Positions 1-8,615 of a stretch of DNA of 52,947 nt are shown in pieces. The translations under genes were made by a program, and so were the position numbers. The first letter of the stretch is position 1. Each line of letters begins with the position of its first letter. The notes beneath the pieces were generated by a model, which did not search any database, was not told where the DNA came from, and saw nothing but the letters and a program-made list of their open reading frames with translations. The DNA is from Comamonas sp. lk (lineage in GTDB: Bacteria > Pseudomonadota > Gammaproteobacteria > Burkholderiales > Burkholderiaceae_C): NCBI GenBank assembly GCA_945869165.1, contig CAMBNY010000012.1, positions 1-52,947 on the forward strand, read 5' to 3'.

Positions 1-1124
1 TGGGCCAGGGCAAATTGTTTGGCGGCATCATCAATTTACGCACCGACACCATGACGGTGTTTGAAAGCGGTAGTGAACGCCTGCCGCAGGACTTTGACGC
101 TATTGCCCTGTCGCATCCCGAGGCCTTGCAACAACGCTTTGGCAGCGAATGGACCAGCGCTGTCGAGAGTATGGAGCTGGCCACGGGTGCATCCCCCGCC
201 TGGGACCACGCCGCCTTTTTGGCGGGCAAGCAAACGCCGGTGTTTTTTGGCTCGGGTGTGAATAACTTTGGTGTGATGGAAGTGCTGGACGCTTTGGTGG
301 ACCTGGCACCCTCGCCGCAAAGCCGCACCAGCACGGTGCAGGTCAACCGCCAGCCGGTGGTGCAGGAAGTGCAGCCCGAAGACAAGGCCTTTAGCGGCGT
401 GGTCTTCAAGGTGCAGGCCAATATGGACGCCAACCACCGCGACCGCATCGCCTTTGTGCGCATGGCTTCGGGCAAGTACACGCCAGGCATGAAGCTCAAG
501 GTAATGCGCACCGCCAAAGAGTTGCGCCCCACCAGCGTGGTAACTTTTATGAGCCAGCGCCGCGAAGCAGTGGAAGAGGCTTATGCCGGTGACATTGTGG
601 GCTTTACCACCCACGGCGGGGTGCAATTGGGCGACACGATTACCGACGGCACGATCAACCTGCAATACACCGGCCTGCCGTTTTTTGCGCCCGAAATGTT
701 TATGACCGTGGTGCTGAAAAATCCGCTGCGTACCAAGCAATTGCAGCAAGGCCTGGCGCAACTAGGCGAAGAAGGTGCGATCCAAGTGTTTAAGCCCGAG
801 ATGGGCGGCAATATGCTCTTGGGCGCAGTGGGGCAATTGCAGTTTGAAGTGGTGCAGCACCGCTTGAAGGGCGAATACGATGCCGATATCCGCTTAGAAG
901 GCAGCCAATATACCGGCGCGCGCTGGATCAGCGCCGACAGCCCGGCTGAGTTGCGTGGGTTTGTGAATGCCTATCCCCAGCGCATGGCCAAAGACGCAGC
1001 CGATACCCTGGCCTTTTTATGCACCAGCCCCTATGACGTGCGCTTGGCGCAAGAGCGTTTTCCGAAAATTCATTTTCACCCCTTGCGCGAACATGCCGGC
1101 CTGAGCCTGGGCAGCGCGGGCTAG
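1..1124 (+). CDS. prfC: Peptide chain release factor 3, C-terminal part (5' end outside window)
   Basis: The reading frame is open from the left edge (first complete codon at base 3) to a TAG at 1122-1124, so about 373 residues of a roughly 530-residue protein are present. RF3 is a translational GTPase that recycles RF1/RF2 from the ribosome after termination, in the cytoplasm. The N-terminal G domain motifs lie upstream of the window. What is visible begins at the G-Q-G-K-L-F-G-G stretch that follows the G domain and includes the FFGSGVNNFGV segment and domains II and III, with QLQFEVVQHRLKGEYD typical of RF3. It ends only 10 bp before the MFS gene on the same strand. The family assignment is secure; the first ATG inside the window is not the real start. 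Confidence 0.95.
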   Translation, partial: GQGKLFGGIINLRTDTMTVFESGSERLPQDFDAIALSHPEALQQRFGSEWTSAVESMELATGASPAWDHAAFLAGKQTPVFFGSGVNNFGVMEVLDALVDLAPSPQSRTSTVQVNRQPVVQEVQPEDKAFSGVVFKVQANMDANHRDRIAFVRMASGKYTPGMKLKVMRTAKELRPTSVVTFMSQRREAVEEAYAGDIVGFTTHGGVQLGDTITDGTINLQYTGLPFFAPEMFMTVVLKNPLRTKQLQQGLAQLGEEGAIQVFKPEMGGNMLLGAVGQLQFEVVQHRLKGEYDADIRLEGSQYTGARWISADSPAELRGFVNAYPQRMAKDAADTLAFLCTSPYDVRLAQERFPKIHFHPLREHAGLSLGSAG

Positions 1125-1134
1125 GGCCTGGGCA

Positions 1135-2310
1135 ATGGTGGCGCATCGCGGTCTGATCGCCGTTTTCGGCTCCACGTTGTTTCAGCTGTGCGGCGTGTTT
1201 ATGCTGCTGCCGCTGCTGCTTTTATTGCTAAAGCGCGCTGAGGTGTCTAACACCGTGGCCGGTCTGTTTGCTGCCACCGAATGGCTGGGTATTTTTATCG
1301 TGACGCCCTTTGCGTCGTCGATTACCCGCGCCATCGGGCGGCGCAATGCACTCTGGCTGGCCACGATAACGCCCTTACTGACCGCCTGCGGTTTTTTGTT
1401 CACCGACCAACTGGCTGCATGGTTTGTGCTGCTCTTGCTCGGCGCGATGGCCGGTGGCATGCGCTGGGTATTAGCAGAGGCATTCATCGCGGAGTTTTCA
1501 CCCCCACAGCATCGGGGCACTTTGATTGGCGCTTATGCCACCCTCATTGGCATGACCATGGTGGTCGGGCCCGCGCTACTGGCTTGGCTGGGCGCGGACG
1601 ACCCGGCTGCCCTGCGCATCGTCATCGGCTTTATGCTCATCGGCCTGGCTTGGACCGCCTTCATACCGCGCCTGCCGCGAGACCCCGACAGCGACAGCGC
1701 GCGCGTCGGCCTGGTCGGACTGTGGCATGCGGTGCGCGCCAACCCGGTGGTGATGCTGGCCGGTTTTGTCGGCGGTTTTTTTGAAATGGGTTTGAGCTCG
1801 GTGCTGCCCATTTACGGCCTGAGCCTGGGCTTGCCAGCGGGGCAAGCGGCCCTGCTGCTTTCCTTAAGCGGTCTGGGTGGCATGTTGTGCGCTATTCCTG
1901 CCGGTATGGTGGCAGACCGCTTTGCTTCGCCCATCTTGGGGAGGCGTCGACTGATGGTGCTTATGGCCGTGCTCTTACTTATTTCAGGCGCCATGGTCTT
2001 GGCCGTAGACCAAATCACCACATGGGTATGGGCGGTGGCGCTGCTCTGGGGCTCGGCGGGTGGCACCCTGTACACGCTCACCATGTTTGACATAGGCAGC
2101 CGCGAAACCGGCATCACCCTGGTCAACAGCACAGCGGTATTGGTGCTGACCTACACCCTGGGCGCGTTGGTGGCCTCCTCCGCTGCGGGACTGATGCTGG
2201 ACTGGTCGCCCAGTGTGGGCTTGTCGCTGATGCTGATGGTCGTGGCAGGTGGCGGTGTGTTTGCATTTGCGCGCAGTGCGCGGGCATTGGCGCAAGCGCA
2301 AAAAACTTAA
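1135..2310 (+). CDS. MFS transporter
   Basis: A 391-residue, very hydrophobic protein with about 12 predicted membrane helices, the usual size for a major facilitator. The A-motif region between helices 2 and 3 reads roughly SITRAIGRRNALW, and a second copy between helices 8 and 9 reads MVADRFASPILGRRR, which is typical of the two-fold MFS repeat. It is an inner-membrane secondary transporter. The substrate cannot be read from the sequence. The family resembles drug or sugar efflux MFS proteins (YcaD/Bcr-like), but this is only inference. The start at 1135 lies 10 bp after prfC, so the two genes may be co-transcribed. It converges with the amidohydrolase gene that follows. Confidence 0.85.
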   Translation: MVAHRGLIAVFGSTLFQLCGVFMLLPLLLLLLKRAEVSNTVAGLFAATEWLGIFIVTPFASSITRAIGRRNALWLATITPLLTACGFLFTDQLAAWFVLLLLGAMAGGMRWVLAEAFIAEFSPPQHRGTLIGAYATLIGMTMVVGPALLAWLGADDPAALRIVIGFMLIGLAWTAFIPRLPRDPDSDSARVGLVGLWHAVRANPVVMLAGFVGGFFEMGLSSVLPIYGLSLGLPAGQAALLLSLSGLGGMLCAIPAGMVADRFASPILGRRRLMVLMAVLLLISGAMVLAVDQITTWVWAVALLWGSAGGTLYTLTMFDIGSRETGITLVNSTAVLVLTYTLGALVASSAAGLMLDWSPSVGLSLMLMVVAGGGVFAFARSARALAQAQKT

Positions 2311-2340
2311 ATCGGCATCTAGCACTTGCCGCATCAAGTC

Positions 2341-3375
2341 TCATGCAAAAGCTTGCAACACATTCGCCACATTGACGCCCACCGCCTCCACCGCATAGCC
2401 GCCTTCAAACACCAGCACCGTAGGCAAACCTATGTGGGCGATGCGCTCGCCCATGCGCAGATAGTCGTCGCTTTGCAGCGCAAAGCCAGAGATAGGGTCG
2501 CCTGCAAAAGTATCCACGCCCAGCGACACCACCAGGGCTTGCGCGCCATAGTCGGCAATCGCTTGTAGGGCGAAGTCCAGTGCGCTAGACCAGCGCGCAT
2601 AGTCGCTACCGCGCGGCAATGGAAGATTGAGGTTGAACCCCCGTCCCGCGCCCTGGCCGCACTCATCGGCGTGGCCTAAATAAAACGGGTATTCCGTGCG
2701 CGGGTCGCCATGGATGCTGGCGAAAAACACATCGGCGCGTTCGTAAAAAATCGCCTGCGTGCCATTGCCGTGGTGGTAGTCCACGTCCAGCACGGCCACG
2801 CGCTCAAGGCCACTGTCACGCAAGTACTGCGCAGCCAGCGCCGCGTTATTCAAGAAACAGTAACCACCAAAAAAATCTGCGCCTGCGTGATGGCCCGGCG
2901 GGCGGCTCAGCGCAAACGCGGCGCGCCCGCCTTGGGCAATATGCGCTGCCGCACTGAGCGCGCAATCGGCCCCGCTACGCGCGGCCTGCCAGGTGCCTGC
3001 GGTCAAAGGCGTACCGGCATCAAAAGAATAAAGCCCCATGCGCGCGGCGAAATTGTCCGGCTCGATGTCGGTGCGAAAACTGCGCGTGGGCCAGACGCTG
3101 GGAATTGCGTCTAAAACGGCATTGGCCGGGTCCAGCGCAATCCATTGCTGCCAGGCGGTTTGCAAAAATTGCAGATAGCGCGGGCTATGGATGCGCGCAA
3201 GCAAGGCGTCGTCAAACGGGTGGGGCGTTTGCAGCGGCCCGAGCGCGCGCGCCTGCAATACGGTAGCTACTTGGTCCTGGCGCTGCGGCACTTCATGGCA
3301 GGGCACCATGCGGCCGCGGTACATCTCCAGCTTGCCTTGGTGGGCGGCGTGGTCGGGGTTATAAAAAATATGCAT
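2341..3375 (-). CDS. Histone deacetylase family protein (acetylpolyamine amidohydrolase-like)
   Basis: A 344-residue protein of the arginase/deacetylase fold. It carries the full set of class I/II HDAC residues: the charge-relay histidines in RPPGHHAG (H162/H163), the zinc ligands D199 and H201 in DVDYHHGNGT, and the third zinc ligand D288 in GVDTFAGDP. Bacterial members usually deacetylate small molecules such as acetylpolyamines. The FGGYCFLNNAA segment after the GHH motif is characteristic of this family. Cytoplasmic, with no signal peptide. It stands alone, convergent with the MFS gene. The exact substrate is not predictable. Confidence 0.93.
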   Translation of the reverse strand: MHIFYNPDHAAHQGKLEMYRGRMVPCHEVPQRQDQVATVLQARALGPLQTPHPFDDALLARIHSPRYLQFLQTAWQQWIALDPANAVLDAIPSVWPTRSFRTDIEPDNFAARMGLYSFDAGTPLTAGTWQAARSGADCALSAAAHIAQGGRAAFALSRPPGHHAGADFFGGYCFLNNAALAAQYLRDSGLERVAVLDVDYHHGNGTQAIFYERADVFFASIHGDPRTEYPFYLGHADECGQGAGRGFNLNLPLPRGSDYARWSSALDFALQAIADYGAQALVVSLGVDTFAGDPISGFALQSDDYLRMGERIAHIGLPTVLVFEGGYAVEAVGVNVANVLQAFA

Positions 3376-3429
3376 GGCGCTAGCCTACAGGAAGATGCCT
3401 AAAGTCCATCGCCGCTGCAGGCCTAGCGA

Positions 3430-3548
3430 GCGTCTGCATAAGTCCGTCATCGCAAGGCGCACCATTGCCGTCACTGCGAGGAGCGCTAGCGACGCGGCAG
3501 TCCATGAACCGATGGATTGCCACGGCCTGCGGCCTCGCAATGACGACC
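3430..3548. repeat. REP/MITE-like palindromic repeat, copy 1
   Basis: This intergenic stretch contains CTGCATAAGTCCGTCAT, then inverted modules of the type TGCGAGGAGCG...GCGACGCGGCAGTCCAT and GGATTGCCACGGCC...CCTCGCAATGACG. The same modules recur near 20.4, 21.7, 24.0, 42.9 and 44.5 kb. No gene is visible here. Confidence 0.8.
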
Positions 3549-3562
3549 CAATTATCTGCGGC

Positions 3563-3838
3563 CTAACGTAAGCGACTGCCCACGATCCCTAAGGTTAATG
3601 GGTGGAAAAAAAACTCACCCTCCTCGCCTTTTTCATTGGTCCCGACCACCACATAGCAACCGGCCATATCGCCGATGCGGCGTACTTTGTAGCCCTTGGT
3701 ATCCAGCAGCTTGGAGAGTTTGTCGGAGGCAACCCAAGCTGTTTTCGGGCCGGAGTTGCACTTGGGCGGCGATTGGGCGAAAGCCAGGGTGCCAAGCAGG
3801 CAACACAGTACGATCAAAACCTGACTCAGTTTGCGCAT
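3563..3838 (-). CDS. Small secreted PepSY-like domain protein
   Basis: A 91-residue protein starting at MRKLSQ. A Sec signal peptide (hydrophobic run VLIVLCCLLGTLAFA, cleavage after AFA) is followed by a mature part of about 70 residues. The pattern W-x-L..LL-x-x-GY-V...GDMAGCYVV.G....GE.EFFFHPLTLGIV matches the short PepSY/'PepSY-2' domain of periplasmic proteins, thought to modulate proteases or bind metal-related partners. The reading frame extends 13 codons further upstream, but the methionine directly before the positively charged signal-peptide n-region is preferred. It is divergent from the fucose operon, and the ~260 bp between them hold both promoters. The function is inferred from the fold only. 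Confidence 0.7.
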   Translation of the reverse strand: MRKLSQVLIVLCCLLGTLAFAQSPPKCNSGPKTAWVASDKLSKLLDTKGYKVRRIGDMAGCYVVVGTNEKGEEGEFFFHPLTLGIVGSRLR

Positions 3839-4040
3839 GGTGTTCAGAATGAAAAAAAGCAATGCGCCATTGTGCACCCTCGATCAAGCTGGGCACGCAA
3901 ATCAATGGCGGGCTTACGGTGTAGCGCATCGTCTCAAAGACTATGGACAACGCGCGCACATCCTTACGTTCGCGTGCCAAGGCGGTAGCGAAACCTAGGG
4001 AAAGCACTATGCGCTTTCGGCACAAAGTCCCGTATCATGA

Positions 4041-4092
4041 GAATTCATAAATGAATGATTTATTCATATTTGAATTAATTAAGGGAATTCAT
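4041..4092. promoter_or_regulatory. Putative operator/promoter region of the fucose operon
   Basis: An AT-rich patch in GC-rich surroundings directly before the first dehydrogenase gene. It holds a dyad ATGAAT-5-ATTCAT (4051-4067) flanked by two direct copies of GAATTCAT (4041-4048 and 4085-4092). AAGGGA at 4081-4086 is a plausible ribosome binding site for the ATG at 4097. By position this is the best candidate binding site for the IclR-type regulator encoded at the other end of the cluster. The link to that regulator is inference. Confidence 0.5.
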
Positions 4093-4096
4093 CAAT

Positions 4097-4858
4097 ATGT
4101 CGAGCGGGCGGCTTCAAGGCAAAACGATTTTTATCACTGCGGCCGGTCAAGGCATAGGGCGCGCCAGTGCGCTGGCCTGCGCTGCGCAAGGTGCCAAGGT
4201 GATTGCCACCGATATCAACAGCGCCTTGCTCGCATCCCTGGCCAAGGACAACGCGGCCATTCAAACCTTTGCACTCGATGTGCGCGACGCCGCTGCCGTG
4301 CAAGCACTGGCCGCCACCCTGCCCGCGCTAGATGCCTTGTTCAATTGCGCCGGTATGGTCGCCAATGGCAGCTTGCTCGATTGCAGCGAGGAAGACTGGG
4401 ACACCAGTTTTTCGCTGAACGTGAAAAGCATGTTTACCGTCACCCGCGCGTTTTTACCCGGCATGCTGGAACATGCGGCGAAGGACGGCGTCAGCGTCTC
4501 CATCATCAACATGGCCTCTATGGCCTCTAGCATCAAAGGCTTTGTCAATCGCTGCGCGTATGGCGCGACCAAAGCCGCCGTGATTGGCCTGACCAAATCG
4601 CTGGCGGCTGATTATGTGAAAGCCGGTTTGCGTGCCAATGCCTTATGCCCCGGCACCGTGGACACGCCCTCGCTGCGTGGACGCATCGCCAGTGCTGCCG
4701 ATCCGGTGCAGGCCGAAAAAGACTTTATTGCGCGCCAGCCCATGGGGCGCTTGGCGGTGGTGGACGACATCACGCCCATGGTGGTTTTTTTGGCCAGCGA
4801 CGAATCGCGCTTTGTCACCGGGCAAACCATGCTGGTGGACGGCGGTGTCACTATTTAA
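4097..4858 (+). CDS. SDR oxidoreductase, probable 2-keto-3-deoxy-L-fuconate dehydrogenase
   Basis: A 253-residue short-chain dehydrogenase. The cofactor loop is TAAGQGIG near residue 14, with A in place of the usual second G, as in the BDH2/DHRS6-type subgroup. An acidic D follows the second strand (ATDIN), indicating NAD preference. Then come NCAGM, the catalytic Ser in INMASMAS, and the Tyr/Lys pair in YGATK. The same subgroup contains the 2-keto-3-deoxy-L-fuconate 4-dehydrogenase of Xanthomonas-type L-fucose catabolism. It is the first gene of a cluster with a sugar ABC importer and fuconate dehydratase, which supports that role. Substrate assignment rests on context; the SDR fold is certain. 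Confidence 0.8.
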   Translation: MSSGRLQGKTIFITAAGQGIGRASALACAAQGAKVIATDINSALLASLAKDNAAIQTFALDVRDAAAVQALAATLPALDALFNCAGMVANGSLLDCSEEDWDTSFSLNVKSMFTVTRAFLPGMLEHAAKDGVSVSIINMASMASSIKGFVNRCAYGATKAAVIGLTKSLAADYVKAGLRANALCPGTVDTPSLRGRIASAADPVQAEKDFIARQPMGRLAVVDDITPMVVFLASDESRFVTGQTMLVDGGVTI

Positions 4859-4909
4859 AACACGCCCAGCTCGCCTCGTTTTGCACCGCACACGCTGATT
4901 ACGCACCGC

Positions 4910-6415
4910 ATGACCGCACTCATCTCGGTTAACAAACTTTGCAAATCCTTTCCGGGTGTGCGGGCGCTGCACGACGTGCAGTTTGATTTGCAAGCCGGTG
5001 AGGTGCATGCCCTGATGGGCGAGAACGGCGCGGGCAAATCCACACTCATGAAGATTCTGGCTGGCGTGTATCGCAAAGACAGTGGCGAAGTGCGTATGGA
5101 CGGCAAGGTGGTGGAGATTGACAGTCCGGCGCATGCGCAGTCCTTAGCCATTGGCATCATCCACCAAGAGCTGCATTTGATGAACCATCTCACGGCGGCA
5201 CAAAATATTTTTCTGGGCCGCGAGCCGCGCCGCCTGGGCGGCCTGTTTTTGGATGAAGACCAACTCAATTTAGACGCCACTGCGCTGTTTGAGCGCCTCA
5301 AGCTCAAGCTGGACCCGCGCACGCCCATTGGCGCTTTGACGGTAGCGCGCCAGCAAATGGTGGAAATTTCTAAAGCCTTGTCGTTTCGCTCGCGCGTGCT
5401 GATCATGGACGAGCCTACCGCTGCGCTGAACAACACCGAAATTGAGGAACTGTTTCGCATCATTCGCCAGCTCAAAAGCCAGGGCGTGGGCATTGTGTAC
5501 ATCTCGCACAAGATGGACGAAATCCAGCGAATCGCCGACCGCGTGACGGTGCTACGCGACGGCTGCTATATCGACACCGTGCCGGCCAGCACACCGATGG
5601 CGAGCATCATCACCATGATGGTGGGCCGCACCTTGGAGCAAAGCGAAAAATCCGTGCCGGATGTGTCGGCGCAGCCGGTGGTGCTGCAAGTGCGCGGCCT
5701 GCAACGCGGGCGCGCCATCCGTGACGTCAGCTTTGCATTGCGCAAAGGCGAGATTTTGGGCTTTGCCGGCCTAATGGGCGCGGGCCGCACCGAGGTGGCG
5801 CGCGCCATCTTCGGCGCTGACCTGCTGGAGGCGGGCGAGGTGCGCGTGCATGGCCAACGCATCGCACTGCGCTCGCCACAAGATGCGGTGCAGGCGGGCA
5901 TAGGCTATTTGTCCGAAGACCGCAAAAACTTTGGCCTGGCCACCGGCATGGATGTGGCGGCCAATGTCACCCTGCCTAGCCTGAGCCGGTTTTTGCGCTG
6001 GCACCTGTTCTTAGAAAAAACCGGCATCGCCCGTACCGCACAGCACATGATCGACACGCTGCGCATCAAAACCCCCTCGCTGCACCAGACTGCGCGCCTG
6101 CTCTCGGGGGGCAACCAGCAAAAAGTGGTGGTCGCCAAGTGGCTGGTGCGCGACTGCGACATTTTGATTTTTGACGAGCCCACACGCGGTATCGACGTAG
6201 GCGCCAAAAGCGAGATTTACAAACTGCTCAATGCCCTGGCCGAACAGGGCAAAGCCATCATCGTGATTTCTTCCGAGCTGCCCGAAGTGCTGCTGCTAAG
6301 CCACCGCATCTTGGTGATGTGCGAAGGCCGCATCACCGGCGAAGTGCGCGGCGACCTGGCCACCCAAGAGGGTTTAATGCAATTGGCTACCCAGCGCGAT
6401 GCACTGGCGGCCTGA
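4910..6415 (+). CDS. Sugar ABC transporter ATP-binding protein (RbsA/MglA type)
   Basis: A 501-residue protein with two fused nucleotide-binding domains, the normal architecture of carbohydrate-uptake CUT2 importers. The first domain has Walker [10 protein letters not shown] (residues 37-45) and Walker [11 protein letters not shown]. The second has the degenerate GLMGAGRTE loop, the signature LSGGNQQKV and Walker [12 protein letters not shown]. It energises import through the permease encoded 24 bp downstream. Given the neighbouring fuconate dehydratase, fucuronolactonase-like hydrolase and dehydrogenases, the likely cargo is L-fucose or a related 6-deoxy sugar. Cytoplasmic face of the inner membrane. 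Confidence 0.93.
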   Translation: MTALISVNKLCKSFPGVRALHDVQFDLQAGEVHALMGENGAGKSTLMKILAGVYRKDSGEVRMDGKVVEIDSPAHAQSLAIGIIHQELHLMNHLTAAQNIFLGREPRRLGGLFLDEDQLNLDATALFERLKLKLDPRTPIGALTVARQQMVEISKALSFRSRVLIMDEPTAALNNTEIEELFRIIRQLKSQGVGIVYISHKMDEIQRIADRVTVLRDGCYIDTVPASTPMASIITMMVGRTLEQSEKSVPDVSAQPVVLQVRGLQRGRAIRDVSFALRKGEILGFAGLMGAGRTEVARAIFGADLLEAGEVRVHGQRIALRSPQDAVQAGIGYLSEDRKNFGLATGMDVAANVTLPSLSRFLRWHLFLEKTGIARTAQHMIDTLRIKTPSLHQTARLLSGGNQQKVVVAKWLVRDCDILIFDEPTRGIDVGAKSEIYKLLNALAEQGKAIIVISSELPEVLLLSHRILVMCEGRITGEVRGDLATQEGLMQLATQRDALAA

Positions 6416-6439
6416 CCCCAATTGAAAGCCCCCACACCC

Positions 6440-7453
6440 ATGTCCACCGCTACCCGCCCCGCAGACACCCCGGCCCCGCCCGCCCCGCGCGCGGTGGACA
6501 GCCAGGCCAAGCAAATGCTGCTGGCCTTTGCCAGTCTGATTGCCTTGATCGTAATTTTCAGCGTCTTAAAGCCCGATGCGTTTTTTACCAGCGACAACCT
6601 CATTGGCATATTGCAATCGACCACCGTCATCGGCGTGTTGGCCATTGCCAGCACCTTCATCATCATTACCTCGGGCATCGACTTGTCGGTGGGCGTGCTG
6701 ATGACGTTTTGCGCTGTGATGGCCGGGGTCTTGATGGTCAACCTGGGTCTGCCGGTTTGGATAGGCGTGCCCGGCGCGATTGCCGTCGGTGCACTCTGCG
6801 GCACGGTGTCAGGGCTGGCGATTACCAAGCTGCGCGTTCCCCCTTTTATCGCCACCCTGGGCATGATGATGCTACTCAAAGGCGCCTCGCTCATCATCAC
6901 CCAAACCCGGCCCATTTATTTCAGTGATGTGCAAGGCTTTGACGCGATTTCACTAGGCTCGGTGTTGGGTGATGTGCTGCCCTTCTTGCCGATTCCGAAC
7001 GCCGTGATGATCATGTTTATCGTGGCAGTGCTCAGCGCCATCGTACTCAACAAAACCGCGCTAGGGCGCTATACCTTTGCGCTGGGCAGCAACGAAGAAG
7101 CGGTGCGCTTGTCCGGCGTGAACGTGGACCGCTGGAAAGTGATTATTTACGCCTTTAGCGGCGGCATTTGCGGCATCGCCGGCATCCTGATCGCCTCGCG
7201 CCTTAATTCTGCGCAACCGGCCTTGGGCCAGGGCTATGAGCTCGATGCGATTGCCGCCGTGGTGATTGGCGGCACCTCGCTGAGCGGCGGTGTCGGCACG
7301 ATTTTGGGCACCATCATCGGCGCTTTCATTATGAGTGTGCTGATCAATGGCTTGCGCATTATGTCGGTGGCCCAGGAATGGCAAATGGTGCTGACGGGGC
7401 TGATCATTATTTTGGCGGTGTACACCGATAACTTGCGCCGCAAAAAACAGTGA
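6440..7453 (+). CDS. Sugar ABC transporter permease (RbsC type)
   Basis: A 337-residue inner-membrane protein with a Pro/Ala-rich cytoplasmic N-terminus (about 25 residues) and around 9-10 hydrophobic segments. It includes the CUT2 permease hallmark ITSGIDLSVG and the late motif AVVIGGTSLSGGVGT. The ATG at 6440 is preferred over an in-frame TTG six codons upstream because the frame begins only 6 bp after the ATPase stop and the ATG is the first standard start. It partners with the ATPase and the periplasmic binding protein encoded on either side. Confidence 0.92.
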   Translation: MSTATRPADTPAPPAPRAVDSQAKQMLLAFASLIALIVIFSVLKPDAFFTSDNLIGILQSTTVIGVLAIASTFIIITSGIDLSVGVLMTFCAVMAGVLMVNLGLPVWIGVPGAIAVGALCGTVSGLAITKLRVPPFIATLGMMMLLKGASLIITQTRPIYFSDVQGFDAISLGSVLGDVLPFLPIPNAVMIMFIVAVLSAIVLNKTALGRYTFALGSNEEAVRLSGVNVDRWKVIIYAFSGGICGIAGILIASRLNSAQPALGQGYELDAIAAVVIGGTSLSGGVGTILGTIIGAFIMSVLINGLRIMSVAQEWQMVLTGLIIILAVYTDNLRRKKQ

Positions 7454-7590
7454 GCCCTTAACATTTTTCCCCCTGTTCAACCCGCCTAAAGGAGATGCAA
7501 CCGAAACCTGCGCCATGATTTGAGTGAGTGTTTGATGAGTTTTTTTCCCTTCCCGTCAACTTTGACATTTTTTTCCTTCTGGAGACACCT

Positions 7591-8538
7591 ATGAACGCAA
7601 AAAGAAAACTGCTGGCCCTAACCGCTGGCTTGGTACTGGCTGGCATGAGCAACCTGAGCATGGCCGCTGACGAGATTTATATTCCGCTGATTTCCAAAGG
7701 CTTTCAGCACCAGTTCTGGCTGGCAGTGAAATCGGGCGCGGACCAAGCGGCCAAAGAATTCAACGTCAAGGTCACTTTCGAAGGCCCCGAGACCGAGCAA
7801 ATGGTGGACAAGCAGATCGACATGCTGACCGCTGCGCTGGCCAAGAACCCCAAGGCCATCGGCTTTGCTGCCCTAGACAGCAAAGCAGCGATTCCGCTCT
7901 TGAAAAAAGCCCAGGCTGCCAAGATCCCCGTCATCGCGTTTGACTCCGGCGTGGACAGCGACATTGTGCTGACCACCGCGCAAACCAATAGCAAAGCGGC
8001 CGCTTCACTGGCGGCAGACATGATGGCCAAGGCCATCGGCGGCGCAGGCGATGTGGCTGTCATTGGCCATGACCAAACCAGCACCACCGGCGTAGACCGC
8101 CGCGACGGTTTTGTGAACCAGATCAAGGCCAAGTACCCTAAGATCAAGGTCGTGGACATCCAGTACGGCGGTGGCGACCACCTCAAGTCGGCTGAAATTG
8201 CCAAGACTTTGATGCAAGCCCACCCCAAACTCAAAGGCATCTTCGGCACCAACGAAGGCTCGGCCATTGGTGCGGGCAAGGGCATGAAAGAAGCCAAGAA
8301 GAGCGGCATCACCATCATTGGTTTTGACTCCGGCAAGGCCCAAAAAGAAATGATCATGGACGGCACCATGGCCGGCGCGATCACGCAAAACCCGGTCGGT
8401 ATCGGCTACCAGACGGTTAAGGCTGCGGTGATGGCGCTCAAGGGCGAGAAGCTGCCCAAGGTCATCGACACTGGCTTTTACTACTATGACAAAAACAATA
8501 TGAAAGACCCCAAGATCGCCGCAGTTCTTTACGATTGA
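7591..8538 (+). CDS. Periplasmic sugar-binding protein of the ABC importer
   Basis: A 315-residue protein with a Sec signal peptide (MNAKRK n-region, hydrophobic LLALTAGLVLAG, cleavage near SMA-A at residue 25) and a Peripla_BP_4/RbsB-type mature domain. Visible elements are the family motifs AAKEFNVKVTFEGPET, IPVIAFDSGVDSD, GVDRRDGF and IFGTNEGSAIGAGKGM. The start at 7591 is set by the CTGGAG ribosome binding site 9 bp upstream; an upstream extension would disrupt the signal peptide. A 137-bp leader separates it from the permease, and a strong terminator follows. Both are typical of a binding protein made in excess over its membrane partners. Confidence 0.93.
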   Translation: MNAKRKLLALTAGLVLAGMSNLSMAADEIYIPLISKGFQHQFWLAVKSGADQAAKEFNVKVTFEGPETEQMVDKQIDMLTAALAKNPKAIGFAALDSKAAIPLLKKAQAAKIPVIAFDSGVDSDIVLTTAQTNSKAAASLAADMMAKAIGGAGDVAVIGHDQTSTTGVDRRDGFVNQIKAKYPKIKVVDIQYGGGDHLKSAEIAKTLMQAHPKLKGIFGTNEGSAIGAGKGMKEAKKSGITIIGFDSGKAQKEMIMDGTMAGAITQNPVGIGYQTVKAAVMALKGEKLPKVIDTGFYYYDKNNMKDPKIAAVLYD

Positions 8539-8551
8539 TGCGCACTTGAGA

Positions 8552-8588
8552 GGGGCCTGCGTCAGCGTACGCAGGCCCTTTATTTTTT
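8552..8588 (+). terminator. Strong intrinsic terminator after the binding-protein gene
   Basis: A perfect 10-bp stem GGGCCTGCGT / ACGCAGGCCC (8553-8562 with 8569-8578), 6-nt loop, followed by TTTATTTTTT. It sits inside the cluster, 28 bp before fuconate dehydratase, so it should reduce rather than abolish transcription of the downstream enzymes unless they have their own promoter. Confidence 0.9.
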
Positions 8589-8615
8589 GAAGACAGAAAA
8601 AACAACAGGCTTGTC

